From Taiwanofungus camphoratus (lineage: Eukaryota; Basidiomycota; Agaricomycetes; Polyporales; Taiwanofungaceae), in assembly GCA_003999685.1 (NCBI GenBank), contig CP021228.1, forward strand, positions 434,001 to 498,000: a stretch of DNA of 64,000 nucleotides, read 5' to 3'. Position 1 is the first letter of the stretch, and each line of letters opens with the position of its first letter. Shown piece after piece: positions 53,095-64,000 of the stretch. Both the position numbers and the translations under genes were made by a program. A model generated the notes under the pieces. That model did not search any database, was not told the DNA's origin, and was given only the letters and a program-made list of their open reading frames with translations.

Positions 53095-54713
53095 CTAAAT
53101 CTTACATTGTTAGTGACTTTGTTGCGTCCGATACAACGAGCGTACATTGCGAGTACCGTGTCTTATTGATGCCTTCCAATAAATGCTGTAGGATACCATT
53201 TGTTATATCCGGGTACATGGGCGCAATGCTATACAATAGCAATTGATATAGAACAGAGGCTTATGGATGCAAAAAAGCCACACTTTGAGAAACGACTCAC
53301 AAAGCCAATGCAGGGAATTCGCGATAGGGGCCCGCAATTTATACTGAGCAGATTGAAATATATCAGTCCTCTTGGATCTGAGCTTCAACACATCAGGCGC
53401 TCATTGAGCTATCTAACCAAAGCATCAAACAAGTCAGTTCTGATATTGACACCAATGGCCGTGCACGACTTCTTTGCAGAACCTCGAGAGATATCAATAG
53501 TGCAGAAGGAGACCGAGAATTCAACAATCAGCAACGTGTACCAGACTTCAGTGCCCCATTGCCAGCGTAGGTCGGCGGCCGATATTCCCACATCTTGTCA
53601 CAACTGCACTTGATACTGAAGAGTCCTCTATGTTGGAAGATGAACATTAAATCAACAGATATGCATTGTAGGGATGGTTGAATATATGCGGAACAGAACG
53701 TTAGACATCATCAAATTCAATCGTGCGAACAGAACTCACCTTAATAATCACCACTTTCCATGCGGGAGTAAGAGCAAAACAGATGATAAGAAACACTGTT
53801 CAAGATAAGTCGAGTCTCCTAAGATGCTCATGGCGAACCGACAACTATGGACCCTACTAGATATATGAGCCTCACGAAATCATGAATAAATAGTATATCA
53901 AACAAGAATCAGGCTGTGCAATCAGAGCAATGACGTGGATCGCAAACGTATGGATCAATCGAATCAGTCGTGGTTATCCAAAAGTATAGACGTGATTCTC
54001 ATATGACTATTGCTATCCGCTCACAGAGGAACATGGATCTGGTGCCAGTGATACTGGGAGTCGCTTTGAAAATGTTTCTCATGGATCAGTCATCGCGACG
54101 ATACAAAGGTACACGAAGAGGAAAGCCCATACTTTTGCCACCATGCCATACCGCGTTGCTAAATGAGACATCTGGGTGAATATTTGTATATCAAGGTGTC
54201 AGTGGTCGTCAGAACTGATGAACTTTTTTTGAATTCTTGAGATGACAGCCGCCTTGAATCGAATTCTACGAAAGATTGCAAAAACGACAGCAATGCGAGG
54301 CTGCGCATCCAGCTGCTTTAGGTCTTATTGGTCTATGGAGTTGGTTGCTGGCCACAACCAGCGGCGAATTGTGTTGTCGATGTACGCAGGGTCTTATCTT
54401 TGGACTCCAGGTATAAGGTCTTGTTCACCTCTAAAAGTGCGATAGCAACATTAATCATTGGCTGTCATGATCTGACAGCGTTTGAAATGAGACTCACCTC
54501 AGGGAGCAGTTGTGGCCATCCAAGAAGTTTGTTTCGTTATGACTTTGTGCAACTAATAATCCCACTTGTACTGTTGATTGAATCCTGACATGAAGCTACC
54601 ATTCTGGGAATCTATATATCTGGATTTAGACCCTTGAGCTCATCTAACTGGGAAAATTAGCATAGCTACCATTACAAAAACTTGTACGGCTTCAGGAATC
54701 GACGTCACCTTAA
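53095..54713. other. Gene-poor stretch (1.6 kb)
   Basis: Should contain the first exon of DUF6533 copy 2 and the 3' end of the PMI gene. Minus-strand hydrophobic pieces such as FLIICFALTPAWKVVIIK (about 53755-53810) hint at another membrane-protein remnant, but no gene could be assembled. Confidence 0.35.
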
Positions 54714-56182
54714 TCAATTGACCTCTACGAATGCTCTATAGACTGCCAACTGTCCAACATCATTAGTGGCCACTAACTTCACACTCGTGCCTGCGCCGAT
54801 AAAGAGCACGTCGCCCTCGGCAATGTCCAAGTTTCCGCCAGAGTCCCATTCTACCGTGCCCTTGCCCTCCGTAACGATCGCAATACTCGGCCCATCAATA
54901 GGTCGGTGCGACTCAGTCTTGCCCGAGGACAGCGCCACACGAAGGACAGAAAATTCAGGGATTGGCGGGTCATAGAGCGTCGTGAAGGCCGTGGTGTCGA
55001 ACCGTGTGGGCTGGACGAGGTGCCTGCTGGCATGCCCAGCGCCGTAGGTTAGACCTGAGACGAGGTTCGGAATGTCCCTCAGCTTCGGTGTCAGGCCTGC
55101 ACGGATGACGTTGTCGGATGTCGCCATGCACTCAATGATGTCTGTTAGAAGTCAAGAAGTCTTACTCATCGTGGTCTACGGTCATCAAGCTAGTGCCTCA
55201 CCGCCGGAAACGTAGGCATGTGGTTCGCCTGCCGCGAGGAAAATGGCATCGCCCGGGTCCATCTTGACATAGTTGAGCATGAACGCGCAGAACACGCCAA
55301 TATCACCAGGGAACTGGCTATTCAGCCTAAGCACCAAGTCTTTCACGGTCTTCTCTGCCTCATGCTCCCCACCAGCCGCGTACCGCTTGACGAGCTTCTC
55401 CAACTCCGACTTGAATGTAGCCGCGTCTGCGGTCATAACGGCAGAGAAGAGGTCCTTTAGCGCTGCCTTCTCAGAGGGGCCAGAGTCTGAGGAAGAAGCT
55501 ATTGAGATGAATTTATCGACAATTGCGGGCGTTATAAGGGCTGCGAACTCAGGAGTGGAGGTCAAATAGGTGGCGATTTGCGAGAGAGGCAGGAAACCAC
55601 ACATAGCCGTGAACGGTGTCAGAGCGAGCGCCATCTCTGGCTTGTGGTTCGCATCTGCATGTTCGAAGTGAGTTAGCGATAGCAAGAAGAGTAGCTGTCG
55701 CCGTCTGAAGACAACTTGCCCTTGTACACGTCGGGTCTCTCTTTATGTAGCTGTTCAGCCATCTTCTTGTCCGGATGGGTCTGAATGCTCAGCGCCTTCT
55801 CGATCGCAAGCACTTTGAACAAGAATGGGATGTTGCCATCAGCTGCGCCAGCGTCCTTGAAGCGCTCTGTAACTTTGTTTCCGATGAGCTCAGGATGAGC
55901 CGTGAGGTGTTCTGCTAGCGTCTCATCAGAGCCGGACTCGAACAAACGAGAAGGGCCGCTGGGATGGGTGCCCATCCACAGCTGTTCGCATCCATGGTCG
56001 GATGAGAAGCCATATCACCCACAAGACCAGCTTGTACTCACCTCAGCGTATGGTGCTTTCTCATCGAGCGTGAAGCCAGGCACCTTAGCAGCAGTAGCAT
56101 ACTGAGCGACCTTAGACGAGATTCCAATCTGGCCCCAGTCATATTTCTGGGTAGTCGGTATGATCTTGAATACTTGTGTCAT
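54714..56182 (-). CDS. Mannose-6-phosphate isomerase (type I PMI)
   Basis: Zinc enzyme converting fructose 6-phosphate and mannose 6-phosphate, feeding GDP-mannose for protein glycosylation and wall mannans. Start chosen at 56182 (MTQVFKIIPTTQKYDWG), since homologues start close before the KIIPTTQxYDWG motif; 12 more residues are open upstream. Then KVPGFTLDEKAPYAE, an intron, LWMGTHPSGPSRLF, FLFKVLAIEKALSIQTHPDK (metal-binding Gln and His), an intron around 55655-55715, NHKPEMALALTPFTAMCGFL, YVKMDPGDAIFLAAGEPHAY (metal-binding Glu and His), and, after an intron near 55140-55200, IIECMATSDNVIRAGLTPK with the catalytic Arg. The C-terminal cupin ends YRAFVEVN-stop (54714-54716). All key motifs are present and the length is normal for the fungal enzyme. 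Confidence 0.95.
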
Positions 56183-59100
56183 CATGAACAATAAAGTTGC
56201 AAAAATAATGGAGTGCAATGCCTAAGATGATGGGTGTTTGTATGTTGGAGAAGTTGAAGATGATGGCATAGATGAAGCTTCGAGCCTCAAGAGTCAGACG
56301 CGGATGAGATCCGGAGCAACGTCGGCACTGTTTTGCAAATATGCAAAAGATCAGCATTCTGAATCCGCATGGGCACAACCACGACAAGTTCAGCTGCGAG
56401 GATCACAAACTTCACGTTGCTAGAATAGATGGTTGCCTCATGTCAAAACTCTCCGTCGATTTCCAATCACGTAGCAAACATACTCAACAAGACACATACC
56501 TTGGCTGTTTCTTCCAGCTGCTTTCAGGAAGGTAACAATCCGTAATTGATATGACAAATTGGCATGCACAGATCTTCTTGCGATGAATGGTTTCGCCCTC
56601 TGCAAGACAATCAGTCCAAGGACGGCCATTGGACCTCAGGAGTCACGTGCACTTAGCACTTCGAAGATTGAGCGCTTATACGCGAAGTAAGTAGTACAAT
56701 TATGGACCCCAATGTCCCCTACTACTCTCAGGCTTTGATATAACACGTCCGGGACTCTACTACCGGTTCACAATCCTAGAGCAGTTCTACTGATACGTAT
56801 TTCGACGGCATTGAAGACTCCAGGGTCGTGACATCAAAATCGCGACTCGCTGACGCTCCTTCGGATAGTTGCCTGGCGACTCGAATTGCGAAAAGGTGGC
56901 CCGCATGACGTCGCCATCCATGGGAGATAGTCTCTCAGCCAAATAACAGATCCTCTGCTTCGGCCTTCGCAGACTCAGGATCTTCAGTACGAGGTGAGAT
57001 TTCCTACCCTCGAGACTTGCAATCCGATTGTAGATATATATGTAATTACAGGAATAATAGTAGATGCACTTACGCCGCCTTACTCGGACAGCGCCTACTC
57101 GGAGGAGTAGCTGAGTTCCCTAGGACGTGGCTTGACCGTGTGATCGTGTAGAGACAAGGCTTGTAATGATTCCTCTAGGTATGTTTTGTATACCTGGAAC
57201 CCTGGTCATTGGGATGCAAGAGCATATGGCCCATACACAGTCCGGTACGGACCAGCGCCTCATCAGCCATCGATCAATCCTCTAGGTCTGCTTGCTTCGT
57301 GTCTAAACCTGGTCTGAATCCCAAACCTAGATCAGATATCCGCCGGTCCAACAAGCTCGAAATATCGCGACATCGGTATTCTCGAACCCGCCCTGTGAAC
57401 TGTAAGGAGACTACTTGCTCATCAAGAATTTGATATTGTTGGGTGTGAGCGTCCCGTACAAACGGTGATCGGCTCTAACTATTCAAGTTGTTGTCCATGC
57501 GCGAGTCGGGACTTATCTTTCGTAATAGCCTGTTTTCGTTTCGCTTCCCGAACGTTCTCAGAATGTGCCGTTGATCTTAATTCTTGTGTGTATCTCGTCT
57601 CGGCCTGATTGAAGACTCAGGCGAGCCTGCTCTATCTCTGCGTGTCATGTGCACATACCGCAACATTTATGCTCTCAATCGCTCATTTACCGTGAGAACC
57701 AGCCTGACATAGTAACCACAAGTGGCCTGTGTACAGTTTTCCATCGTGAGCACTGATCGGTTTGCTGCTGTAATTGTGATAACTCATGATCAGCAAAGGG
57801 GACACTAGGCACGCCGAGTCACTGGCAGGAGCCGCTCTGTACCTATCAATGAGAAATAACTCAAATGAGTTGATTTTTTTGTTTTCCCGAGGCTATCCCA
57901 ATGTTCCATTTCCTCAAGTATTCGTATGCTTTTGTTCAATTTGACCTAGGTCGCATACATCGACTGATGCCCGATATTCCTGTGCGCGAAGTGTTTTCCC
58001 TATGTGATGATAGACATATTCTCCAAAGGCAACGCACCTGAATCTTATGTAAAAGTTTGAGGGTGTTCGCGAAAGTACTTCAATGGTACGTTATGATGGA
58101 GTGATAAGACCAGAGCCGACAAGAAATTTCGACTGGTCGCCGCCGAGATAAATTTCCTGAACTATATATGAGAGCAAGTAACGAATTGTAATTGCAACAT
58201 TCTCGGAGATTATCAGGAACCAAAAGAACAGGCAGATGGTCTCGAAGTTAAGCCAATCTGATGAATTTGTGCAAGTCGGATGTGCTACAGGCAGGACCCC
58301 GATAATCATAAGCACAAGCATCCATAAATGAGGCAAGTTCTACCTTCAAAGGACTCGTGGGCGATGCACAAGGGACAATGTGGAAACCACAACATACAAG
58401 AGGCAGTAGTCAGTGACAAAGGCTATATCCTCATGTCGCGTATCACGCACCTGTCCATTGGATCACCAAGACTGACGAATAACAAGATCACGAATATTTC
58501 ATACCACTGGCATACAAAATCTTTTTCACATTTGCGGGGTTGATACGGATGGCGCTTGCTATGGTTGAATGATGCCGCAGGTGCAGACCGGCGACCAGGT
58601 TCATCTTATCTGGATTCGTCGCATGGTACTACTCCTCGAAGTCAGCCTGGAAAGTATAAGCTTACCCAGCGAATTGGCCTCCGGAATCTGGCAGCACCAC
58701 CTGTGGTCGTGAATCACAGCATGCCAATGGGGATATAGAATAGTAGGTGGAGGAAAAAATTCTCACTAGGAAATCGTCACGCTTGTCTGACGACTTGAAC
58801 TTACATATTCTGAAACTGTCTAACTTCCTGAGGGGCATCTGGGCTAGAAGTGTCAGACATTATATAATTGAGTAATCTTACGATTTTCTACTGCATCGAA
58901 TGAACCCGTCCCCTGCCAGTAAACATGCTTCTCGGAATCGTTTCGAACAGTTTATACAACATAAAGGACTAGGAAACAGATTATGATGCTTGTTACGGTC
59001 TGAGTGGCAGTTGGGGGGATCCTTAAGAGGGGGAAGTGAGAAGCACCGACTAGTAGTCCGAGAAAGCCGGAGCGTCCATGCGTCGAGGACACACTCCGAT

Positions 59101-59952
59101 CTTTTCGGAGACGGGGACAAATGTAACTTGATCAGGAAACCGTCACCGTCTGACTGTCTGACGTGTTTGAACACGTCTTATCAGAGAACTTGCATGGCAG
59201 ACTGTGCCTTTTGCTTGCTCTTATTTGGCCTGCATGCACAAGTTGAGGTCTAATTTCATATGTCTCAATGGGTTTCCTGTAAGTGTGCTGGTAAATATTT
59301 CCAGGCAATAACCACTTCTGGATCATATGCCTTTCAGGGAAGTTTCAGGCGTTCCAAGTTTTATATGCAAACCAGGCAAAATGCAACTGCGGACTTGACA
59401 ATGCTATGAATTCCTACGGAGTGAAATCCTGCTTCTGCCTGCTCTTCAATCCCTCGGTTGCACAACGTTCATAACCCTAACGCGACGGTTAATTGCGGCG
59501 GGAAATTCGGCCAATATGAAAATCACAGCCGTCGAATAGCGCCGTAGAGAAGAACTGTGGGACTATGTACGTAGCATCATTAGTGCAACTCTATGACTGT
59601 GCACCAGATCCATCCACATAAGCAACAGACTCATGTGCCCGTTCAACCCGAAACTTTCACCCCTTCGCGTATCATCCGTTCGCCTTGGGATACCTGAGGT
59701 AGCATCACGACTCGTTTGGAACGCAGGAAGCTCAAAGTGATCTGTGCCATTGGACTTTGGAACCCAACTTTATGGTAGTTTGAATATCCTTCACATTCGA
59801 ACAGCGGCATCACTATGGAAGTGGAATCGGTGCGAGCTATGCTCATGAATATCTTGCACCCATCTCAACTATGATGCTAGGTCCAGATCACGCCGTCGAC
59901 AACGACCCCGATATCCCGCTTAACAGGAGCAATCGGTGCATCGAAGTCTTCA
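56183..59952. other. Longest gene-poor stretch (3.8 kb)
   Basis: Upstream of PMI (minus) and of the MFS gene (plus). A minus-strand frame at 58091-58336 with two hydrophobic segments, including DWLNFETICLFFWFLIISEN, looks like part of a membrane protein, perhaps a diverged DUF6533 type, but no flanking exons could be joined. A small palindrome CTACTC-GGAG-GAGTAG lies at 57095-57110. Otherwise only short uninformative ORFs. Confidence 0.4.
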
Positions 59953-62169
59953 ATGGATGTAGGAGAATTAGAACAAGTTGATTTTGGAGGCCGTTCATCT
60001 GATCTAGAGCTTGCTACGCCCGGGATTATGACTGCAAAATCTGTTGCAGCCTCTGAGTCCACTATACCTCTTCCTGAACAGTTTGTGGACCTTGAGCAGG
60101 GGCTGACCGAGACCAAATCCTTGTCGTCAAAGCCAGTCAGGGACCTCGCTGGAAAGGCAGCAGAATCTATTCTCACACCAGATGCTGGACCACCTCCCTT
60201 AAAGCCTATGCAAATCCAGCTTGTAATCCTCTCGTATGTCACTAGTTCATATAGTTCAAGGCCTCAATTCATCCCCGCATCATAGACTCTCCGTTGCAGC
60301 ATTTCTTGGATCATTGGATCAGACTATCATCTCAACGGCTATGCCGACGATTGCTTCCCATTTCAATGCATTGCATGAGGAGAGCTGTGAGTATGTCTAT
60401 CCTCGGAGGCTGGTACAAGAGCTTCAAGTATGAATACAGGGATCTCACTCTCTTACCTTCTGACTTCGACGATATTTCAACCTTTCTTCGGCCGAGGGAC
60501 AGACCTTTATGGGTCTCAGCTCATGCTGTTTATCGCAATAATGTTATTCGATATTGGCTCATTGCTCTGTGCGGTTGCTACGGATTTTATATGGTTCTGC
60601 TGCGCGAGAGCGATTGCAGGTCTGTTCCTCTTGCATCTTACGAGTACGAGTTTAACCTCACCACCTTACGTAAACGACAGGCATCGGCGCCGCTGGACTA
60701 CTAGTAAGTAGAATTAGTTCGTGTATCAGCCTCCACTGAGCTGACTATCGACGGTAGGTCGTGGTGATGGTTATCGTCAGCCAAATGGTTCCTTTGAGAG
60801 AGCGCGGGAAGTACGTGGGTGTTCTGTATGCTCGCTCTGCCATAGCAACTGTTCTTGGACCGGTACGTTGTATTTCTCTCAAGTCATTCGGAGGTGCTAA
60901 TATGGTATTGCTAGGTGCTTGGTGGCTTGTTCACAAAGTTCAATTGGCGGTGGTGCTTTTGGATTAACCTATGTCTTTCCGGACCCGCGATACTTGTCCT
61001 TCTATTCTTCATTAAGAAAATTCCCAACAACAAGAAGGCTAATGTATCCTTCAAAGATATCGATTTCGGCGGAATCGCATTGTTGACCACTTTTGTGGTC
61101 GGCTTGTGCTTGTCTTTAACCTGGGGCGGAACGACATATTCATGGAGTAGTCCTGTTGTTATCGCACTGCTAGTTGTAGGCTGCGTGTTTATTCCGATTT
61201 TTATCGTTTGGGAAATCTACGTCCCTCGCTTCCCGGTCATCCCCATGCAGATGTTCAGGATTCGAAATGTGACTGCGTCTACTGGGTGCTATTTCTTCAT
61301 ATCTGTGTTAGTCAATCCATTCCCCAAAAGGAGTGTTACGCTCACCGTTGTACAGGTCTATATATGGCTTGTCGACTTATGTACCGACTTACTATCAGCT
61401 CGTGCGACATGACACGCAATTGGTGTCTGGCTTAGAAGTTCTCCCCTAGTGAGTCGCTTTTCTCTTCACATATGTGCACTTTTTGATGTTGTCCTACACA
61501 GCGTTATGACCGTCATAATAGCAACAACATGTGTCGGCTACCTTATGTCCTATACGGGTCAGACACGACCATTCCTCTGGTTTGGCAACACTGTAAATCT
61601 GTTGGGCAATGGACTTCTGATCAAACTGAACGGCACGATGCCGCGAGCCGTTGAATATGTGTTCCTGGCTATCACAGGGCTCGGAGTAGGATTCATTGCC
61701 CAGACCAACACAGTGTCTGCTCAGAGCAAAGTCTCAAGAGATCTTCTCGCCAGTGTGACGACTATGACCATGTGGAGCAAGTCTCTTGGCGGCATAGTGG
61801 GAATCGCCGCTCAAGGATCTATTATCAATAACATCTTCACTAAGGATATTCTCGCGGATCCAGAAGCAGCCCCGGTACGTTGGGTATACGGCAAGTGCTC
61901 TTGTGCTAACACCTAGCTTCCAGTACCTGACTCAACTCAGGTCCGGTTCAAGTTCTGCGGGCTTGCCTGCAGAGGTACAGCAGACTGCTGCGCGCTCATA
62001 CGGGAAGGCATTTGGGACTATGATGATTGCAACGACCTCCTTTGTCGCTATTGGAGTTTTGTTCTCACTGCTTGCCCAACCCGCTGATCTAGGTGGACGC
62101 AGGAGGAAAAAAGATAAGGACCAAAAGGGAGATACAGAACCGAGACCAATCCAATCCAATCAGGTCTAG
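59953..62169 (+). CDS. MFS multidrug transporter, DHA2 (14-TM) type
   Basis: Major facilitator of the drug:H+ antiporter-2 family, likely at the plasma membrane, exporting toxic compounds or metabolites. Start ATG at 59953 (MDVGELEQVDFGG), followed by an acidic Ser-rich cytosolic tail. The first intron (60234 to about 60285) joins QIQLVILS to LSVAAFLGSLDQTIISTAMP, which has the DHA2 motif LDxTIxxxAxPTI. Later exons read FQPFFGRGTDLYGSQLMLF, IGSLLCAVATDFIWFCCARA, VVMVIVSQMVPLRERGKYVG, LGGLFTKFNWRWCFWINLCL (typical WRW block), IALLTTFVVGLCLSLTWGGT and VIPMQMFRIRNVTASTGCYF. The end has GFIAQTNTVSAQ and SLGGIVGIAAQGSIINNIF, then a basic tail with stop TAG at 62167-62169. About eight introns, with no sign of breakage. 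The substrate is unknown; no biosynthetic genes lie beside it. Confidence 0.88.
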
Positions 62170-63363
62170 ACCTTCCGCGACGTACGTGAGCTGGTTTCGT
62201 GTAACACATATTTGGCACGATTACTTTGAGTCGCCAAACGTTTATACAGCATGTACGATCGTCCTATTTCCGCCGCGTTTTATTTATTTTCAATCATTGG
62301 TGTCTTGGAAACCTATGGTACTGCACATCTGAGTATGTTTGATTAAACCAGGATATTGATGAATTCTTGCCGGAGATCCGTCCATTTTCACTCGCCAAAA
62401 TAGTTCGCATTTCGTACGAGAATTACGACACAGGCAAGCGGCTCAGAGACATTCTCATGACTCTTTTCGTATCAGTGAGGGCCGCAAAGTGAATTTGGAG
62501 AGAGGCTCTCCCACGTATCCATCAATAAGCGTTTAATGAAGAGTCATTTGGTCTACTTCCGCGCCCGGGTTCACACTGGCATAGGAAGTGCTGGTGTCCG
62601 TCATGATACATAACTAAGTTTTCACATGTCTTACATATGCATTCCTGACGCAGTTATTAAGCCCGGCTTCCCCACAAGTCATCAAATTGTGAAATTGAAC
62701 ATCATCAACGACCAGTCCTCACAAAAGGGGGTACAAGTTGAGTGACTTCAAGTCTTTCTGACCAAACATTGTATAAAACGACCATCAGGAAAAATGCAGG
62801 TAATTATGTAGCTGGATGTGCTACATCCCCAATCTATAGTACTATATAGTGCTACAGATTTGGTTGTAGTTGCCGTAGCGTCAGGAGCTACTCTGATTCT
62901 GATGCATCATCTGGTTGTGACAAACGCATTGATAATGAATTTAGGTCCGAAACGGAAGACTCAAGCCCTCTGGCTTCTAGCTGGACTAACTGGGTATAGA
63001 TACACAAAAGTGATGTACCGCCTGTCTGTCCGTCCCTGAGAGCGCTGAAGACCGAAAGTTTTACGAGGATTATGCAATTACCCTGGACCAGAGCAACCAC
63101 TGACAGATATCATAGATTGTTTCACAATCGATATTGGTGAGCATGCCGGGGTCTGAGAACTTCAGGAACGACAATGGTGGCGCAATTCATAGTCCCTCGG
63201 TTGATATCTCAAGTTGAATGTCCTTTCAAGACAGGCTAGCGGGTAGGGTTGCTGTATTTTGAATTTCGGGACACGCTAAGTACGATTCTGCAACGTGACG
63301 CCATAAGTTTTTTTGGGGAATGATATAAGGTCAATGAATGGGTCCTCATCTCAGTGTACAGCA
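62170..63363. other. Intergenic region (1.2 kb)
   Basis: Between two plus-strand genes; MFS 3' end and promoter of the next gene. No ORF, repeat or RNA gene recognised. Confidence 0.5.
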
Positions 63364-64000
63364 ATGGCTGAATTCTCTCCTCTGTCTGTAAGCAAGCTCC
63401 GAGACGAGCTCCTCACTCATCCTCTCATGCTTTCGGTTGGGAGCTTCAGTCTCTCCACCTTCATGTCGCGCTCGATCTACGGCATGATCGACTGGAGACC
63501 AGTGCGTACTCTTTTTCCTCGAATGCCGTACTCCGCTGCGCAGTGCTGACTACCGCAGTACATTAGATTCTCATCTGCGTTGCTTCGGATATTCTTGCTA
63601 TCGGCATGGATCATTACTTCGATCAGGCGGCAATGTTGATGTACGCAAAGAAGACCGGTAATCGGGAAATGAACTCCGTCTTCAACCAGGCACGAGCGTT
63701 GTTGTTCACGAATGCGGTACTCCTGTTGGTTGCACTGGTCCTTTCCCCTCCCTTGACTTGGGCCATGGTGGCAATCTTCTTCGGGCCAGCATTCGTTTGG
63801 GACTTCAAGCTTTTTGCCTACGGCCAATCGCCAAAAACGAATATCGATGGAAAGGCAGATAAGTCGAAGAAAACTTTCACTATCAAACGTATCCCGGGAA
63901 TGAAGGCTGTTCTCATTGGGATCATCAGAGGGTTCGTAACGCACCTCAAAACATGCAGAAGTAATCCACTGATTGACTGATCAGTTGTGGCACCTTTGCA
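63364..64000 (+). CDS. UbiA-like prenyltransferase-family membrane protein, 3' partial
   Basis: The start at 63364 (MAEFSPLSVSKLRDELL) is followed by SVGSFSLSTFMSRSIYGMID and, after a short intron around 63502-63567, LICVASDILAIGMDHYFDQA, then ARALLFTNAVLLLVALVLSP, PLTWAMVAIFFGPAFVWDFK and KRIPGMKAVLIGIIRG. An intron begins at about 63931 and the gene resumes with CGTF just before the window ends. The layout (hydrophobic helices and a KRxPGxKAxxxGxIRG block) fits a fungal UbiA-like membrane family as I remember it, but the Asp-rich NDxxDxxxD prenyl-diphosphate motif is not visible in the part present, so activity is not shown. In-frame Mets at 63313 and 63337 could also be the start. Confidence 0.55.

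Noticed and set aside
57095-57110. Palindrome CTACTC-GGAG-GAGTAG as a terminator or operator
   Set aside because: A single short palindrome far from any gene, with no further support.
59877-60242. 121-codon minus-strand frame
   Set aside because: Mirrors the first exon of the MFS transporter.

Overview
The window is nuclear DNA from a filamentous basidiomycete, most likely an Agaricomycete. The evidence is the gene content (fungal ABCC transporter, Aim32-like protein, DUF6533 membrane proteins, F-box/LRR remnant, NYN and FtsJ-type proteins) and the structure: almost every gene is cut by many GT-AG introns of about 45-70 nt, with some exons of only 11-22 nt. Proteins were read by splicing by eye; exon edges given as exact were checked for phase, the rest are approximate.

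Layout. 1-6088 (+): ABCC transporter, cut off at the left edge. 6402-7394 (+): mitochondrial-type sucrase/ferredoxin-like protein. 8815-11061 (-): S9 prolyl-oligopeptidase-family hydrolase. 12591-14889 (-): secreted six-hairpin glycosidase. 15305-16329 (-): short-chain dehydrogenase. 16749-17940 (+): an unrecognised coding segment interrupted by a 727-bp non-autonomous DNA transposon with perfect 26-bp inverted ends. 19254-21148 (-): DUF6533 membrane protein. 22506-23123 (+): ATG12. 24500-26070 (-): ATG27. 27222-28881 (+): FtsJ-like methyltransferase. 29145-31089 (-): NYN-domain protein. 31690-33060 (+): broken F-box/LRR gene. 33544-36322 (-): bestrophin-type channel. 36982-40120 (+): glycyl-tRNA synthetase with a probable mitochondrial presequence. 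42716-43247 (+): small Ser/Pro-rich protein. 46332-47151 (-): conserved uncharacterised membrane protein. 50096-51146 (+): triosephosphate isomerase. 51511-53094 or beyond (-): second DUF6533 protein. 54714-56182 (-): mannose-6-phosphate isomerase. 59953-62169 (+): 14-TM MFS transporter. 63364-64000 (+): start of a UbiA-like membrane protein, cut off at the right edge.

The genes do not form a pathway or a secondary-metabolite cluster. They are housekeeping genes (GlyRS, TPI, PMI, ATG12, ATG27) mixed with transporters, enzymes and fast-evolving membrane-protein families, separated by gene-poor stretches of 1-4 kb. Two autophagy genes lie next to each other, tail to tail.

I found no CRISPR array, rRNA, convincing tRNA or retroelement, and no clear new multi-gene system. 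The most distinctive signals are the microexons (including an 11-nt exon coding the core of an ABC signature motif), the young transposon sitting against splice-like signals, and the probable dual-start GlyRS.
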